From Phenylobacterium sp. (GTDB lineage: Bacteria; Pseudomonadota; Alphaproteobacteria; Caulobacterales; Caulobacteraceae): a stretch of DNA of 64,000 nucleotides. Both the position numbers and the translations under genes were made by a program. Below are positions 35,636-45,501 of this stretch, in pieces. Each line of letters opens with the position of its first letter. Position 1 is the first letter of the stretch. The stretch is taken from assembly GCF_030646615.1 (NCBI RefSeq), contig NZ_JAUSLG010000038.1, positions 1 to 64,000 on the forward strand, given 5' to 3'. The notes beneath the pieces are model-generated. The model did no database searches and was not told where the DNA came from. It saw only the letters and a list, made by a program, of their open reading frames with translations.

Positions 35636-36097
35636 TTGCCGAACCTTGATGAGACCGACCTGCGCATCCTGCGGCTGTTGCAGGCCGATGGACGCATCAC
35701 CAACCAGGCCCTGGCGGCCCGCTGCCATCTGTCGCCCGCCGCCTGTCATGAACGTGTCCGGCGGCTGCGGGAGGCCGGGGTCATCCAGGGCTATGCCGCC
35801 CTGCTCGACCCCAAGGCGATCGATCGCGGCCTGCTGATCTTCGTCGAGGTCCAGCTGGACCGCACCACCGGCGACCTGTTCGCCGAGTTCGCCGCCGCCG
35901 CCCGCGCGGCCCCGGAGATCCTGGAATGCCACATGGTGGCCGGGGGCTTCGACTATCTGATCAAGGCGCGCGTCGCCGACATGGACGCCTATCGCAGCTT
36001 CCTGGGCGAAGTGCTGGTGCAGATGCCCGGCGTGCGCGAGACCCGCACCTACGCCGTGCTGGAGGAGGTGAAGAACACCGTCCGCCTGCCCCTATAG
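35636..36097 (+). CDS. putR: Lrp/AsnC family regulator, probable PutR
   Basis: A 153-residue feast/famine regulator. The N-terminal winged helix begins LDETDLRILRLLQADGRITN with the recognition helix in LSPAACHERVRRLREAGVI. The C-terminal RAM domain covers about residues 68-150 (ECHMVAGGFDYLIKARVADM). The start is TTG at 35636, preceded by GAGAG, and it gives the normal short Lrp N-terminus; no in-frame ATG is available. Divergence from putA is the arrangement of PutR, the proline-responsive activator of putA in other alphaproteobacteria, so the name rests on context. Confidence 0.85.
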   Translation: MPNLDETDLRILRLLQADGRITNQALAARCHLSPAACHERVRRLREAGVIQGYAALLDPKAIDRGLLIFVEVQLDRTTGDLFAEFAAAARAAPEILECHMVAGGFDYLIKARVADMDAYRSFLGEVLVQMPGVRETRTYAVLEEVKNTVRLPL

Positions 36098-36118
36098 GAG
36101 GCGCGCAGGAGGCGCTGG

Positions 36119-36595
36119 TCAGCCGGTGGACAGGATGGCATGGCGCTCGCGCACCCGCCGCAGACCATCAAGCACCGGCTCGGCGACCTCCCCGGACTCC
36201 GCTGGCAGATTGCGCAACAGGCGCAGCGCCTGGATATGCACGCCGACCCCATCCCGATCGAGCTTGCCCGTCGTCCGCAGGCGGTCGAGGAGATCACAGA
36301 GGCTGTGGGCGGCGTTCTCCAGGGCGTCGAGGCCGCAGAGACTGGGCAGGCCGATCAGCCGGACGGCGGCCTCATAGTGCTCGGCCAGGAGGGCGTCATC
36401 AAAGACCTGGCCATAGCGGCTGTAGATGGCTTCCACCTGCCCCAGACCCTCGTCCAACTGAGGCCAGGCCTCGGCCTGCAAGCCGTCGAGATTGGCCCCA
36501 GCCCTTTCCACCGCATGGGCCACGGTGAGGCCGCCGGGCTTTCTGAGCATGCCAGCCAGGGCGTATTTGGGGCGGTGGATACGGACCGAACTCAC
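36119..36595 (-). CDS. CheE-like protein, second copy
   Basis: A 158-residue helical protein, a paralogue of the product at 47041-47529. Both share the region A-x-SLC-x-L-x-D-x-LRT, followed by a His and RLLRN/RLIWN motif. It contains no known enzymatic motif. The start is GTG at 36593-36595, overlapping the TGA of the upstream response-regulator gene (GTGA), so the pair is translationally coupled exactly as cheYIII-cheE is. A role in tuning chemotaxis is inferred from the paralogue and the position beside the che operon. It is convergent with putR. Confidence 0.72.
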   Translation of the reverse strand: MSSVRIHRPKYALAGMLRKPGGLTVAHAVERAGANLDGLQAEAWPQLDEGLGQVEAIYSRYGQVFDDALLAEHYEAAVRLIGLPSLCGLDALENAAHSLCDLLDRLRTTGKLDRDGVGVHIQALRLLRNLPAESGEVAEPVLDGLRRVRERHAILSTG

Positions 36596-37191
36596 AGGGA
36601 CACCTTCCGGGCGGCGAAGAGACCATCGACCTGGTCCTGGCTCATGTTCGGCTCCTGGGCCAGGCCAACCTCGGGGGGCAGGTCGTCGCGGCGGCGGGGC
36701 TTGCCGTCGGGCGGACCCTCGTTCTTGTGACGGCGATCCGGCCCCACATAGGCGTCGCATTCGATGAACGGCCGGCTCTCGCGGGCGATCCACAGGATGC
36801 GCTCCAGCATGACGATCGGGGTCAGGGGCTTCTTGACGATGTAATGCGCCCCGCAGTCGCGGGCCTTCTGGACCATCGACACGGGCGTGTGGGCGGCGGT
36901 GACCACCACGGGCGCAAAGCTGTTGGGCTCCCCGCCTTGGGTGCGGAGCCACGAGACGAACTCATAGCCCTCGCCAGCCGGCGAAAGGGCGTCAGCGATG
37001 ATGAGGTCGACATTATTGTGCCGCACGACCTCCTGGGCGTCCTCGACGGTGTTGCAGCGATACAAGGACTTTGCGCCAAGGCCGGTGACGATCTGGACCA
37101 GGATGTCCATCCCCATCCCGTTGGCCTCGAGCATCAGGATCGACGCCTTCTCGAGATTGAAGCGGCCGCGGGATGTGGGTTCGAGAGCCAT
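36592..37191 (-). CDS. CheYIII-like receiver protein with altered acidic pocket and C-terminal extension
   Basis: A 199-residue protein with a receiver domain (about residues 15-135) plus a 60-residue tail. The phospho-acceptor Asp67, a Thr in the VVVTAAH strand and the Lys before Pro (Lys121) are kept. The acidic pair that binds Mg2+ is replaced by Glu22-Ala23 (MLEANG), so phosphorylation may be impaired. The tail repeats the architecture of the 46448-47044 product: YVGPDRR, GPP, an Arg-rich patch, then NMSQDQVDGLF. I chose ATG 37191, with GGAG seven bases upstream, because it aligns with the paralogue's start. It is divergent from the mcp-che operon. Confidence 0.78.
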   Translation of the reverse strand: MALEPTSRGRFNLEKASILMLEANGMGMDILVQIVTGLGAKSLYRCNTVEDAQEVVRHNNVDLIIADALSPAGEGYEFVSWLRTQGGEPNSFAPVVVTAAHTPVSMVQKARDCGAHYIVKKPLTPIVMLERILWIARESRPFIECDAYVGPDRRHKNEGPPDGKPRRRDDLPPEVGLAQEPNMSQDQVDGLFAARKVSL

Positions 37192-37593
37192 AAGGCGCTC
37201 CAGAGGGAAAGCCAGCCGCTGGGGTCGCGATGGCAAGCTGAGCCATGAGCTTCAACCAGGCCTGAAGGGACACGGACAGTCGTTAAGAAAGTCCTTCAGC
37301 CTTGCTTAACTGAAGCGGGCATTTGGTCGCAGCACACGCGCCGAACCACGTGGTGGCGCACCGCGCGCCACAATGTCGCAGACCGCCGCAGGTCATATGA
37401 ATCAAGGCCTGAACATTGGTATGCGGCAAAATTCCTGCCCCCGAGTAACGCTTTCTTCAGCGGTCAAGCCTGTTCTCTCACCAGAGTTAACGGGCGCGCC
37501 TCGGGGGTCTCCCCCGCCAACGCCCATCGAAGGCCAGTGTACGGGCCAAAACCTCTCGCTTCGCCATCACGGCGCGGCGAACCGAAGACTGGG
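37192..37593. other. 402-bp divergent control region of the chemotaxis locus
   Basis: No gene was found. It separates the CheYIII-like/CheE-like pair (minus strand) from the mcp-che operon (plus strand). TTAA half-sites occur at 37283, 37306 and 37487, the last two as TTAAC. CtrA of Caulobacter binds TTAA-N7-TTAA, but none of these pairs has that spacing. CTTCAG/CTGAAG at about 37294-37315 forms a 6-bp inverted repeat. No flagellar sigma-factor motif was clear. Confidence 0.4.
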
Positions 37594-39561
37594 ATGGCTG
37601 ACGTGTCGTTCAACGACTGGAAGATTTCGCACAAGCTCGCCGCGGGCTTCGCGCTCATGGTTCTGGTGATCGCCGGCACCGGCGCGGCCACCTTCTACAA
37701 CATGAACCGCCTCACAACCGCGCGCGCCGACTACAGCGCCTCGCAGAGCGCCATCGCCGCCACCACCCAGGCCAGCTTCCTCCTGGCGCGCCAGGAGAAC
37801 AGCTTTCGCGGCTATCTGATCGGCCTCGACCCCTACTATCTCGAACGCGCCCAAGTCCACCGGACCAACTTCGGTAAGGCGATTGACGAGCTTAGGGTCT
37901 TTCTCGCCGCCGAGCCCGCCAAGCTGGCTCAGCTCGAGGCCGCCCAGCTCGCCGCCGACGCCTGGTACACGCAGGTCGTCGAAGGCGGCGCCGCCCTGGC
38001 CGCCAATCCGATGACCTACCAGGACGCCACCGACATGATCGGCTCCGACGGCGTCGCCGATGGACTGATGGGCGCGGCTGAAGATCCCATCGACCAGATC
38101 GCCGCGGCCGAAGCCGTTGAGGTTGAGGAAACGCGCACCCGACTGGCCGCGATCAACAACCAGACCACGATGATGATCTCCGGCGCCCTGGCCTTCTCGG
38201 TCCTGGCCGCGGTCGTCCTGGGCTGGATGCTGTCCAAGGCCATCGGCTCACCAATCGCCGCCATGACCACCGCCATGCGCCGCCTGGCCGAGGGCGATTC
38301 CTCTGTCGAAGTGCCGGCCCGCGGCCGCAAGGACGAGGTCGGCCTGATGGCCGAGGCCGTCCAGGTCTTCAAGGACGCCGCCATCGAGAAGACCCGCCTG
38401 GAGAACCAGACCGACGAACAGCGCCGCGCCACCGAGGCCGAACGCGCCCGCAACGAGGCCGACCGCGCCGCGGCCGCCCAGGAGCAGGCCAAGGTCGTCA
38501 CCGGTCTCGCCGCCGGTCTGGACCACCTGGCCCGCGGCGACCTGACCTTCCGCATCAACGAACCGTTCCCGACCGACTATGTGAAGCTGCGCGACGACTT
38601 CAACGCCGCCATCGGCCAGCTGCAGGAGGCCATGTCCGTGGTCGCCGTCAACGTCCGGGCTATGCGCTCGGGCGCCGGCGAGATCAGCCAGGCCGCCGAC
38701 GACCTGTCGCGCCGGACCGAACAGCAGGCCGCCAGCCTGGAAGAGACCGCCGCGGCCCTCGACGAGATCACCGCCACGGTCCGCAAAAGCGCCGAAGGCG
38801 CCAAGCAGGCCTCCACCGTCGTCGCCACCTCGCGCGGCGACGCTGAAAAGACCGGCCTGGTGGTCGGCGACGCCGTCGACGCCATGAGCGAGATCGAGAA
38901 GTCGTCCGAGCAGATCACCCAGATCATCGGCGTGATCGACGAAATCGCCTTCCAGACCAACCTGCTGGCCCTGAACGCCGGGGTGGAAGCCGCCCGGGCC
39001 GGCGACGCCGGCCGCGGCTTCGCCGTGGTCGCCTCCGAGGTCCGGGCGCTCGCCCAGCGCTCGGCCGACGCGGCCAAGGAGATCAAGGCCCTGATCAGCG
39101 CTTCGTCTCAGCAGGTGGCCCAAGGGGTCGGCCTGGTGGGCCAGACCGGCGAGGCGCTGAAGCGCATCGTCAGCCAGGTCACCGAGATCGACAGCCTCGT
39201 CTCCGAAATCGCCGCCTCGGCCCAGGAGCAGGCCACTGGCCTGCATCAGGTCAACACCGCGGTGAACGAGATGGACCGGGTCACCCAGCAGAACGCCGCC
39301 ATGGTCGAGGAAACCACTGCGGCCAGCCATTCGCTGGCCACGGAAGCCGAAAGCCTCTCGCAAAGCGTCGGGCGCTTCAACATCGGCGCCACCGGCGAAC
39401 CGGCCAGGACCCAGCCCGCACAGCGGCCGGCGCCCAAGGCTTCGCGTGGTGAGAGCTTCGCCAATCGCCACACGACCCAGATGAAGACGACCTCTCGCGA
39501 AGGTTCGGCCGCCCGCAAGCCGGAGCCGGTCACCGAGAGCGAGGGGTGGGAAGAGTTTTAA
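37594..39561 (+). CDS. mcpA: Methyl-accepting chemotaxis protein (McpA-like)
   Basis: A 655-residue chemoreceptor. TM1 spans about residues 15-35, a helical periplasmic sensor about 36-190, and TM2 about 192-213. A HAMP domain and a second HAMP-like segment (LAAGLDHLARGDLTFRI) precede the signalling domain, whose hairpin tip is EIAFQTNLLALNAGVEAARA. The protein ends GWEEF, resembling the NWETF pentapeptide that tethers CheR and CheB to E. coli receptors. I chose ATG 37594 (MADVSFNDWK); the open frame extends 19 codons upstream without a better start. It heads the che operon, as mcpA does in Caulobacter crescentus; the ligand is unknown. Confidence 0.92.
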   Translation: MADVSFNDWKISHKLAAGFALMVLVIAGTGAATFYNMNRLTTARADYSASQSAIAATTQASFLLARQENSFRGYLIGLDPYYLERAQVHRTNFGKAIDELRVFLAAEPAKLAQLEAAQLAADAWYTQVVEGGAALAANPMTYQDATDMIGSDGVADGLMGAAEDPIDQIAAAEAVEVEETRTRLAAINNQTTMMISGALAFSVLAAVVLGWMLSKAIGSPIAAMTTAMRRLAEGDSSVEVPARGRKDEVGLMAEAVQVFKDAAIEKTRLENQTDEQRRATEAERARNEADRAAAAQEQAKVVTGLAAGLDHLARGDLTFRINEPFPTDYVKLRDDFNAAIGQLQEAMSVVAVNVRAMRSGAGEISQAADDLSRRTEQQAASLEETAAALDEITATVRKSAEGAKQASTVVATSRGDAEKTGLVVGDAVDAMSEIEKSSEQITQIIGVIDEIAFQTNLLALNAGVEAARAGDAGRGFAVVASEVRALAQRSADAAKEIKALISASSQQVAQGVGLVGQTGEALKRIVSQVTEIDSLVSEIAASAQEQATGLHQVNTAVNEMDRVTQQNAAMVEETTAASHSLATEAESLSQSVGRFNIGATGEPARTQPAQRPAPKASRGESFANRHTTQMKTTSREGSAARKPEPVTESEGWEEF

Positions 39562-39608
39562 GAGTTTTCATCCTAACTCGACCTGATCATTAAGGGGGGA
39601 AAAGCCTG

Positions 39609-39908
39609 ATGTCTGAAACGGACACAAACGTCGCCGAGGTGAGTCTCTGCCCGGTGCTCGATCTCCAGGCCGCTGAACCGCTTCGCGCAGAGCTGATGGC
39701 TCTGCGCGGGCGCCCCCTGCAGATGGACGCCTCCCAGGTCAGCCGGCTCGGCGGGCTCTGCCTGCAGGTCCTGCTGTCGGCGCGGATGAGCTGGGCGGAA
39801 GACGGATTGCCGCTGCGCATCGAGCGGGCCTCCGAAGGTTTTATTGAACAACTGGCCGCCTTCGGCGCGCCGCAGATCGACTTCGAACCCGAGGGGGCAA
39901 ACCTGTGA
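39609..39908 (+). CDS. cheX: STAS-domain protein of the che operon (CheX in Caulobacter usage)
   Basis: A 99-residue single STAS domain (LCPVLDLQAAEPLRAELMAL, DASQVSRLGGLCLQVLLSA), related to anti-sigma-factor antagonists. The position following the mcp matches the gene called cheX in Caulobacter crescentus; it is not the CheX phosphatase of other bacteria. Its role in chemotaxis is not established by sequence. The stop overlaps the cheYI start (GTGA). Confidence 0.8.
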   Translation: MSETDTNVAEVSLCPVLDLQAAEPLRAELMALRGRPLQMDASQVSRLGGLCLQVLLSARMSWAEDGLPLRIERASEGFIEQLAAFGAPQIDFEPEGANL

Positions 39909-40270
39909 ACAAGACCGTTCTGACCATCGACGACTCTCGCACCATGCGTGAAATGCTCAACATGGCCCTGGTGCAGGCCGGCTACCGTGTGATCCAGGCG
40001 GTCGACGGCGTGGAGGGCCTCGAGGTCCTGCGCGCCCAAGGCGCCGATGTGGTCATCACCGACATCAACATGCCGCGCATGGACGGCTTCGGCGTCATCG
40101 AAGGCGTGCGGGCCGATCCGGCCCACCGGGCGACCCCGATCCTCGTCCTGACCACAGAGAGCGACGCCACCAAGAAGGAGCGGGCCCGGGCCGCCGGCGC
40201 CACCGGCTGGATCGTCAAGCCGTTCAATCCGACCAAGCTGGTGGACGCCATTCGCCGCGTCGCCGCCTAG
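39905..40270 (+). CDS. cheY: Chemotaxis response regulator CheYI
   Basis: A 121-residue single-domain receiver. The acidic pair Asp9-Asp10, phospho-acceptor Asp53 (VVITDINMPRMDG), the Thr pair at 83-84 and Lys105 (IVKPFNP) are all present, so it should be phosphorylated by CheA. It starts at GTG 39905, overlapping the STAS gene stop. It may act as a phosphate sink or motor regulator. Three receiver proteins occur in this operon, and which one binds the motor cannot be read from sequence. Confidence 0.93.
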   Translation: MNKTVLTIDDSRTMREMLNMALVQAGYRVIQAVDGVEGLEVLRAQGADVVITDINMPRMDGFGVIEGVRADPAHRATPILVLTTESDATKKERARAAGATGWIVKPFNPTKLVDAIRRVAA

Positions 40271-40318
40271 GCGCAAGCCAGCGCCGACCTAAGCCAGCCC
40301 TGACCCCGGAGCGACCCT

Positions 40319-42721
40319 GTGGACCCATTTGAGAGCATCAAGGCGACCTTCTTCCAGGAGTGCGACGAGCTGCTGACCGACATGGAGTCGGGGCTGCTCG
40401 CCATGGAAGCCGGCGACGATGATTCCGAGACGATCAATGCGGTCTTCCGGGCGGTCCATTCGGTCAAGGGCGGGGCCGGGGCCTTCGGTCTCGAGGAGCT
40501 GATCCGCTTCGCCCACATCTTCGAGACCGTGCTGGACGAGATGCGCTCGGACCGGCTGCACCTGACCGACGAGGTCGCCAAGGTTCTGCTGCGCGCCTCC
40601 GACGTGCTGGCCGACCATGTGGCCGCCGCCCGCAGCGCCGGATCGGTGGACGAGGGCCGCACCCTGGGCATGATCGCCGACCTCCAGGGTCTGATCGACC
40701 AGGAACGGGCCGCCGAGCTTGGCCTTGACGGCGACGGCGCCGACGATGCGGCTGACGAAGACTTCGGCTTCGTGCCGATCGTCCTCAGCCTGGACGAACC
40801 CGCCGCCGAGGCGCCCGAGGTGGATCTGGCCGCCCTGATGGCCGCCGCCGCGGAGCCGGCCGATGCGGCGCCCCAGGCCGCCACCGCAACCCCAGCCTGG
40901 CTCGTCACCTTCCGGCCCAAGGCCGAGATGTACGCCAAGGCCAATGAGACCGCCCTGGTGCTGCGCGAACTGGCGCGCCTGGGTGAGGTCGAGGTGGTCG
41001 TCGATACGACCGCCGTGCCGCCCCTGGACCAGCTTTCGGCCGAACAGGCCTATCTCTCCTGGACCATCCGCCTTCTGGGCCCGGCCACCGAATCTGACGT
41101 GCGCGAGGTCTTCGAATTCGTCGAGGACGACTGCGAACTGACTGTCCGCCGCGAGGGCGAGGCCGAGGCGCCGAGCGCCAGCCTGCAAGCCGCCGACGAT
41201 GCCGAAAGCGACGCCTCGGCGAGCGCTGTGGAGGCCGCCGCGGCCGCCCCGCTCGACCTGGACGCCCTGCTGGCTCGCGTGCAGGGCGCGCCGTCTCCTG
41301 AGGCGGCGACGCCCGCCCCCGAGCCGGCGCCGGAGCCCGTCCAGGACGCCCCCAAGGCCGACCCGGCCAATATGGGCGTGGCCGGGCTGATCGCCCTGGC
41401 CGAGCAGGCGTCCCTGGATCACGTGCAGGCCGCCGCGCCGCCAAAGGCCGAGGCCAAGACGGACCCCAAGGCCGACGCCAGGGCCGAACGGGCCAGCGCC
41501 GGCGGAACCGCGACCGCGGCGACCCCGACCATCCGCGTGGATCTCGACCGGGTCGACCGGCTGATCAACGCCGTGGGGGAGCTGGTCATCCAACAGGCCA
41601 TGCTGTCCCAGCGGGTCTTCGAAAGCGGCCTGGCCCGCTCGTCGGACGTGGCGCTGGGTCTTGAAGACCTGGAGCTGCTGACCCGCGAGATCCAGGACAG
41701 CGTCATGGCCATCCGCGCCCAGCCGGTGAAGTCGGTGTTCCAGCGCATGCCGCGCCTGGTTCGCGAAGTGGCCGACATGGTGGGCAAGAAGGTCCGCCTG
41801 GTCATGGACGGCGAGAACACCGAAGTCGACAAGACGGTCATCGAGCGCCTGTCCGACCCCATCACCCACATGCTGCGCAACGCCAGCGATCACGGGCTGG
41901 AAACGCCCGAGGAGCGCGAGGCGGGCGGCAAGGGCGTCGAGGGCGTGGTCCGCCTGGCCGCCCTGCATCGCGGTGGCCGCATCGTCATCGAGGTCCAGGA
42001 CGACGGGCGGGGCATCAATCGTCCCCGGGTCCGCGGGATCGCCGTGACCAAGGGCCTGATCGCCGAGGATGCGGTGCTGTCGGACGACGAGATCGACAAC
42101 CTGATCTTCCTGCCCGGCTTCTCCACCGCCGACGTGGTGTCCGACATCTCCGGCCGCGGCGTCGGCATGGACGTGGTCAAGCGGTCCATCCAGGCGTTGG
42201 GCGGACGGATCTCCATCACCTCGGAGCCCGGCAAGGGCTCGAAATTCTCCATGAGCCTGCCCCTGACCCTGGCCGTCCTGGACGGCATGGTGGTCTCGGC
42301 CGCCGACCAGACCCTGGTGGCGCCGCTCTCCAATATCGTCGAAAGCCTGACCCCCCGCGCCGAGGACGTCCACCTGGTGGGCGGGCGGGATGCGGTGATC
42401 CGCATCCGCGACACCTTCGTGCCCCTGATCGACGTGGGCATGGCGCTCGGTTTCCGTGATGAGCCTCTGCCGCCGGCCTCCGGCGTCGCCGTCCTGGTCG
42501 AGAGCGAAGGCGGCGGCAAGGCGGCCCTGCTGGTCGAAGCGATCCAGGGCCAGCGCCAGGTGGTGATCAAGAGCCTGGAAGCCAATTATCAGCACATCCA
42601 CGGCGTCGCCGCGGCGACCATCCTCGGCGATGGCCGCGTGGCCCTGATCCTGGATGTGGACGCCTTGGTGACCACGTCGCGTCGCAAGGCTCCCCGTATC
42701 GAGAAGCGAATGGCGGTTTGA
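40319..42721 (+). CDS. cheA: Chemotaxis histidine kinase CheA
   Basis: An 800-residue kinase. The P1 HPt domain carries the phospho-accepting His47 ([13 protein letters not shown]). A long Ala/Pro/Glu-rich region (about residues 165-400) includes a small P2-like folded part near 195-280. P3 dimerisation starts at [17 protein letters not shown], the P4 ATPase has [23 protein letters not shown] and [10 protein letters not shown], and P5 is a CheW-like domain. It autophosphorylates in receptor arrays and passes phosphate to the CheY proteins and CheB. The start is GTG at 40319 with GGAG seven bases upstream. Confidence 0.96.
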   Translation: MDPFESIKATFFQECDELLTDMESGLLAMEAGDDDSETINAVFRAVHSVKGGAGAFGLEELIRFAHIFETVLDEMRSDRLHLTDEVAKVLLRASDVLADHVAAARSAGSVDEGRTLGMIADLQGLIDQERAAELGLDGDGADDAADEDFGFVPIVLSLDEPAAEAPEVDLAALMAAAAEPADAAPQAATATPAWLVTFRPKAEMYAKANETALVLRELARLGEVEVVVDTTAVPPLDQLSAEQAYLSWTIRLLGPATESDVREVFEFVEDDCELTVRREGEAEAPSASLQAADDAESDASASAVEAAAAAPLDLDALLARVQGAPSPEAATPAPEPAPEPVQDAPKADPANMGVAGLIALAEQASLDHVQAAAPPKAEAKTDPKADARAERASAGGTATAATPTIRVDLDRVDRLINAVGELVIQQAMLSQRVFESGLARSSDVALGLEDLELLTREIQDSVMAIRAQPVKSVFQRMPRLVREVADMVGKKVRLVMDGENTEVDKTVIERLSDPITHMLRNASDHGLETPEEREAGGKGVEGVVRLAALHRGGRIVIEVQDDGRGINRPRVRGIAVTKGLIAEDAVLSDDEIDNLIFLPGFSTADVVSDISGRGVGMDVVKRSIQALGGRISITSEPGKGSKFSMSLPLTLAVLDGMVVSAADQTLVAPLSNIVESLTPRAEDVHLVGGRDAVIRIRDTFVPLIDVGMALGFRDEPLPPASGVAVLVESEGGGKAALLVEAIQGQRQVVIKSLEANYQHIHGVAAATILGDGRVALILDVDALVTTSRRKAPRIEKRMAV

Positions 42722-42723
42722 CC

Positions 42724-43191
42724 ATGACTGACACCGTGACCCCCGGCGTCGCCCAGCGGCGCGAACTCATCGCTTTCCGGATCGGCGACCAGGAATTCTG
42801 CGTCGACATCATGTCGGTGCGGGAAATCCGCGGCTGGGCGCCGGCCACCCCCCTGCCCCGCACGCCATCCTTCGTGAAGGGCGTCATCAACCTGCGCGGC
42901 GCTGTCCTGCCGATCATCGACCTGGGCGCGCGCCTGGGCCTGACCACCTCGGAGCCCACCGCCCGTCACGTGATCATGGTGGTCCATATCGGCGAGCGGA
43001 CCATCGGCCTGCTGGTCGATGCGGTGTCCGACATCATCAATATGAGCGACGACCTGGTCCAGCCGACCCCCGACGTCGCCAGCGACCAGGTGAAGACCTT
43101 CGTAAAGGGGCTGTTCGCCCTCGAAGGCCGCATGGTCAGCCTCATCGCCCTGGACCGGGTTCTTCCCGAGACTGAAGCCGAGGCGGCATGA
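42724..43191 (+). CDS. cheW: Chemotaxis adaptor CheW
   Basis: A 155-residue CheW domain protein ([44 protein letters not shown]) that couples receptors to CheA. ATG 42724 sits two bases after the cheA stop; a TTG two codons earlier is in frame but unnecessary. Its stop overlaps the cheR start (ATGA). Confidence 0.95.
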   Translation: MTDTVTPGVAQRRELIAFRIGDQEFCVDIMSVREIRGWAPATPLPRTPSFVKGVINLRGAVLPIIDLGARLGLTTSEPTARHVIMVVHIGERTIGLLVDAVSDIINMSDDLVQPTPDVASDQVKTFVKGLFALEGRMVSLIALDRVLPETEAEAA

Positions 43192-44078
43192 CGCAGACCC
43201 CAGAGTCACGGCGCGGCGCAAAGAACGAAGGTCTGGTCGACGGCGAATTCCTGCTGACCACCGACGACTTCCGCAAGATCGCTCAGATCCTGCACTCCCA
43301 TGCCGGGATCGCGCTCAACGAGGGCAAGGCGGCCCTGGTCTATTCGCGCCTGGCCAAGCGCCTGCGCACGCTGGGCCTGCGCAGCTTCCGGGAGTACTGC
43401 GCCCTGGTGGAGGACGCCGACAGCCTGGACGAGCGCCAGGCCATGATGGCGGCGCTGACCACCAATGTGACGCGCTTCTTCCGTGAGCCGCATCACTTCG
43501 ATCACCTGCGCGACAAGGTGATGCCGGACCTGGCCGCCCGCGCCCGGGCCGGCGGTCGCGTGCGCATGTGGTCGGCCGCCTGCTCCAATGGTCAGGAGCC
43601 CTATTCCATGGCCATCACGCTGCTGTCGGTCCTGCCGGAAGCCGCGCGGCTGGATGTGAAGATCCTGGCCACCGACATCGACCCGAACATGATCGCCGAG
43701 GGCAAGGTCGGCTGTTACCGCGAGGATGCGGTCTCCCCCGTGCCCCTGGAGCTGCGTCGCCGCTGGTTCGAGAAGGTCCCCGCCGCCGACGGCCGCATCT
43801 GGTCGGTCTCGCCGGAGCTGCGCGATCTGGTGGCCTTCCGGGAATTGAACCTGATTGGCGAATGGCCCATGCGGGGCCGGTTCGACGTGATCTTCTGCCG
43901 CAATGTGGTGATCTATTTTGATGAGCCGACCCAGGAGCGCATCTGGAGCCGGTTCGTCCCGGCCATGGCGCCGGGCGCCACGCTCTATATCGGCCACTCC
44001 GAACGGGTCTCCGGTCCCGCCGTATCGACCCTGGAGACCGCCGGCCTGACCACCTATCAGCTGAGGCCCGCCCGATGA
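43188..44078 (+). CDS. cheR: Chemoreceptor methyltransferase CheR
   Basis: A 296-residue SAM-dependent enzyme that methylates receptor glutamates for adaptation. The N-terminal helical domain (about residues 20-85) is followed by [17 protein letters not shown]. The SAM-binding region contains [17 protein letters not shown] and ILATDID, and the C-terminal part has [17 protein letters not shown]. It overlaps cheW and cheB by four bases each. The receptor's GWEEF tail is a possible docking site. Confidence 0.95.
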   Translation: MTQTPESRRGAKNEGLVDGEFLLTTDDFRKIAQILHSHAGIALNEGKAALVYSRLAKRLRTLGLRSFREYCALVEDADSLDERQAMMAALTTNVTRFFREPHHFDHLRDKVMPDLAARARAGGRVRMWSAACSNGQEPYSMAITLLSVLPEAARLDVKILATDIDPNMIAEGKVGCYREDAVSPVPLELRRRWFEKVPAADGRIWSVSPELRDLVAFRELNLIGEWPMRGRFDVIFCRNVVIYFDEPTQERIWSRFVPAMAPGATLYIGHSERVSGPAVSTLETAGLTTYQLRPAR

Positions 44079-45112
44079 CCGTCCGCGTACTGATTGTCGA
44101 TGACTCCGCGACGATGCGCAGCCTCATCGCCGCCACCCTGCGCCAGGATCCCGAGATCGAGGTGCTGGGCTTCGCCAACGACCCCATCGAGGCCCGCGAG
44201 GCGATCAAGCGGCTGAATCCGGACGTGATCACCCTTGATGTCGAGATGCCGCATATGAACGGCCTCGACTTCCTTGAGAAGATCATGCGGCTGCGCCCGA
44301 TGCCCGTGGTCATGGTTTCGACCCTGACCCAGGCCGGCGCCGAGGCGACCCTGACCGCCATGGAGCTCGGCGCCGTCGACTGCGTCGGCAAGCCTGGCGC
44401 CGGTCACACCGCCATCGAGGCCTTCGCCGATCTCGCCGAAAAGGTGAAGGCCGCCGCCCGCGCCCGGGTGCGTCCGTTCGTCGGCCACGTCACCAAGGTG
44501 GAAGACACCCGGTCCTACAAGGCCGAAGACATCATCGTGGCCATTGGCTCCTCCACCGGCGGGGTGGAGGCGCTGATGACCATTCTCTCGGCCTTCCCGG
44601 CCACCTGCCCGCCCACCGTGATCACCCAGCACATGCCGGCCACCTTCACGCGGTCGTTCGCTGAGCGGCTGGACCGGGTGTCCGGCGCCAAGGTGGCCGA
44701 GGCCTGGGACGGGGCGCGGCTGGCCCCGGGCCATGTCTATCTGGCGCCCGGCGGCGAGGCTCACCTCGAGATCACGGGCACGACCCACCTGTCCTGCCGC
44801 CTGCGGCACGACGCCCCGGTCAGCGGCCATCGGCCCTCGGTGGATGTGCTGTTTGAGTCCGTGGCCCGGCTGAACCGCCCGGCCCTTGGGGTCATTCTCA
44901 CCGGCATGGGCCGGGATGGCGCCCAGGGCCTGCTGTCCATGCGCCAGGCCGGGGCCCGCACCCTGGGCCAGGACGAGTCCAGTTGCGTCGTCTATGGCAT
45001 GCCCCGCGCAGCCCACGAGATCGGCGCAGTGGAAAAGCAGTCGCCGCTTGCTCGCATGAGCTCGGCCATCCTTGGAATATGCGCGGCCGCCGAACCGCAA
45101 AGGAGCGCCTGA
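44075..45112 (+). CDS. cheB: Chemoreceptor methylesterase CheB
   Basis: A 345-residue receptor glutamate methylesterase and glutamine deamidase. The receiver domain has phospho-acceptor Asp55 ([13 protein letters not shown]). The effector domain holds the catalytic triad: Ser160 in [12 protein letters not shown], His186 in ITQHMPATF and Asp281 in [10 protein letters not shown], each within a few residues of the enterobacterial CheB positions. The stop overlaps the cheYII start by one base. Confidence 0.96.
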   Translation: MTVRVLIVDDSATMRSLIAATLRQDPEIEVLGFANDPIEAREAIKRLNPDVITLDVEMPHMNGLDFLEKIMRLRPMPVVMVSTLTQAGAEATLTAMELGAVDCVGKPGAGHTAIEAFADLAEKVKAAARARVRPFVGHVTKVEDTRSYKAEDIIVAIGSSTGGVEALMTILSAFPATCPPTVITQHMPATFTRSFAERLDRVSGAKVAEAWDGARLAPGHVYLAPGGEAHLEITGTTHLSCRLRHDAPVSGHRPSVDVLFESVARLNRPALGVILTGMGRDGAQGLLSMRQAGARTLGQDESSCVVYGMPRAAHEIGAVEKQSPLARMSSAILGICAAAEPQRSA

Positions 45113-45501
45113 TGCCCGCCCCCGGAGCCATCAAGACCTTGATCGCCGACGATCAGCAGTCCATGCGCTCGCTGATCCGCACCAGCCTGAACGCCCTGGG
45201 CATCAACCAGACACGGGAGGCCGCCGATGGCGAGGACGCCCTGCGCCTGTTGCTGGCCCAGCCGGTCAATCTGGTGATCACCGACTTCAACATGCCTAAG
45301 CTGGACGGCCTTGGCCTGTTGCGGGCGATCCGCGCCCATGGGCCGATCTCCAAGACCGCGGTCATCATGCTGACGGGCCGCGCCGACCGCGAGCTGGTGC
45401 AGCGGGCGGTGCAGTTCGGCGTGAACAACTATCTGGTCAAACCCTTCACGACCCAGATCCTGAAGGAAAAGATCGAAGCCGTTTTCGGACCTCTCGAATG
45501 A
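45112..45501 (+). CDS. cheY: Chemotaxis response regulator CheYII
   Basis: A 129-residue receiver protein with acidic pair Asp13-Asp14, phospho-acceptor Asp58 (LVITDFNMPKLDG), Thr88 and Lys110 (LVKPFTT). All phosphorylation residues are intact. ATG 45112 overlaps the cheB stop (TGATG); the open frame extends further upstream inside cheB but without family homology. Its stop overlaps the cheD start. Confidence 0.94.
   Translation: MPAPGAIKTLIADDQQSMRSLIRTSLNALGINQTREAADGEDALRLLLAQPVNLVITDFNMPKLDGLGLLRAIRAHGPISKTAVIMLTGRADRELVQRAVQFGVNNYLVKPFTTQILKEKIEAVFGPLE

Noticed and set aside
37283..37310. CtrA binding site upstream of the mcp-che operon
   Set aside because: TTAA half-sites exist, but none are paired with the required 7-base spacing; kept only as a remark on the intergenic region.
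40289..42601. 770-residue open frame on the minus strand opposite cheA
   Set aside because: It is an antisense shadow of cheA: rich in Gly/His/Arg/Gln without any domain, and cheA is unmistakable on the other strand.
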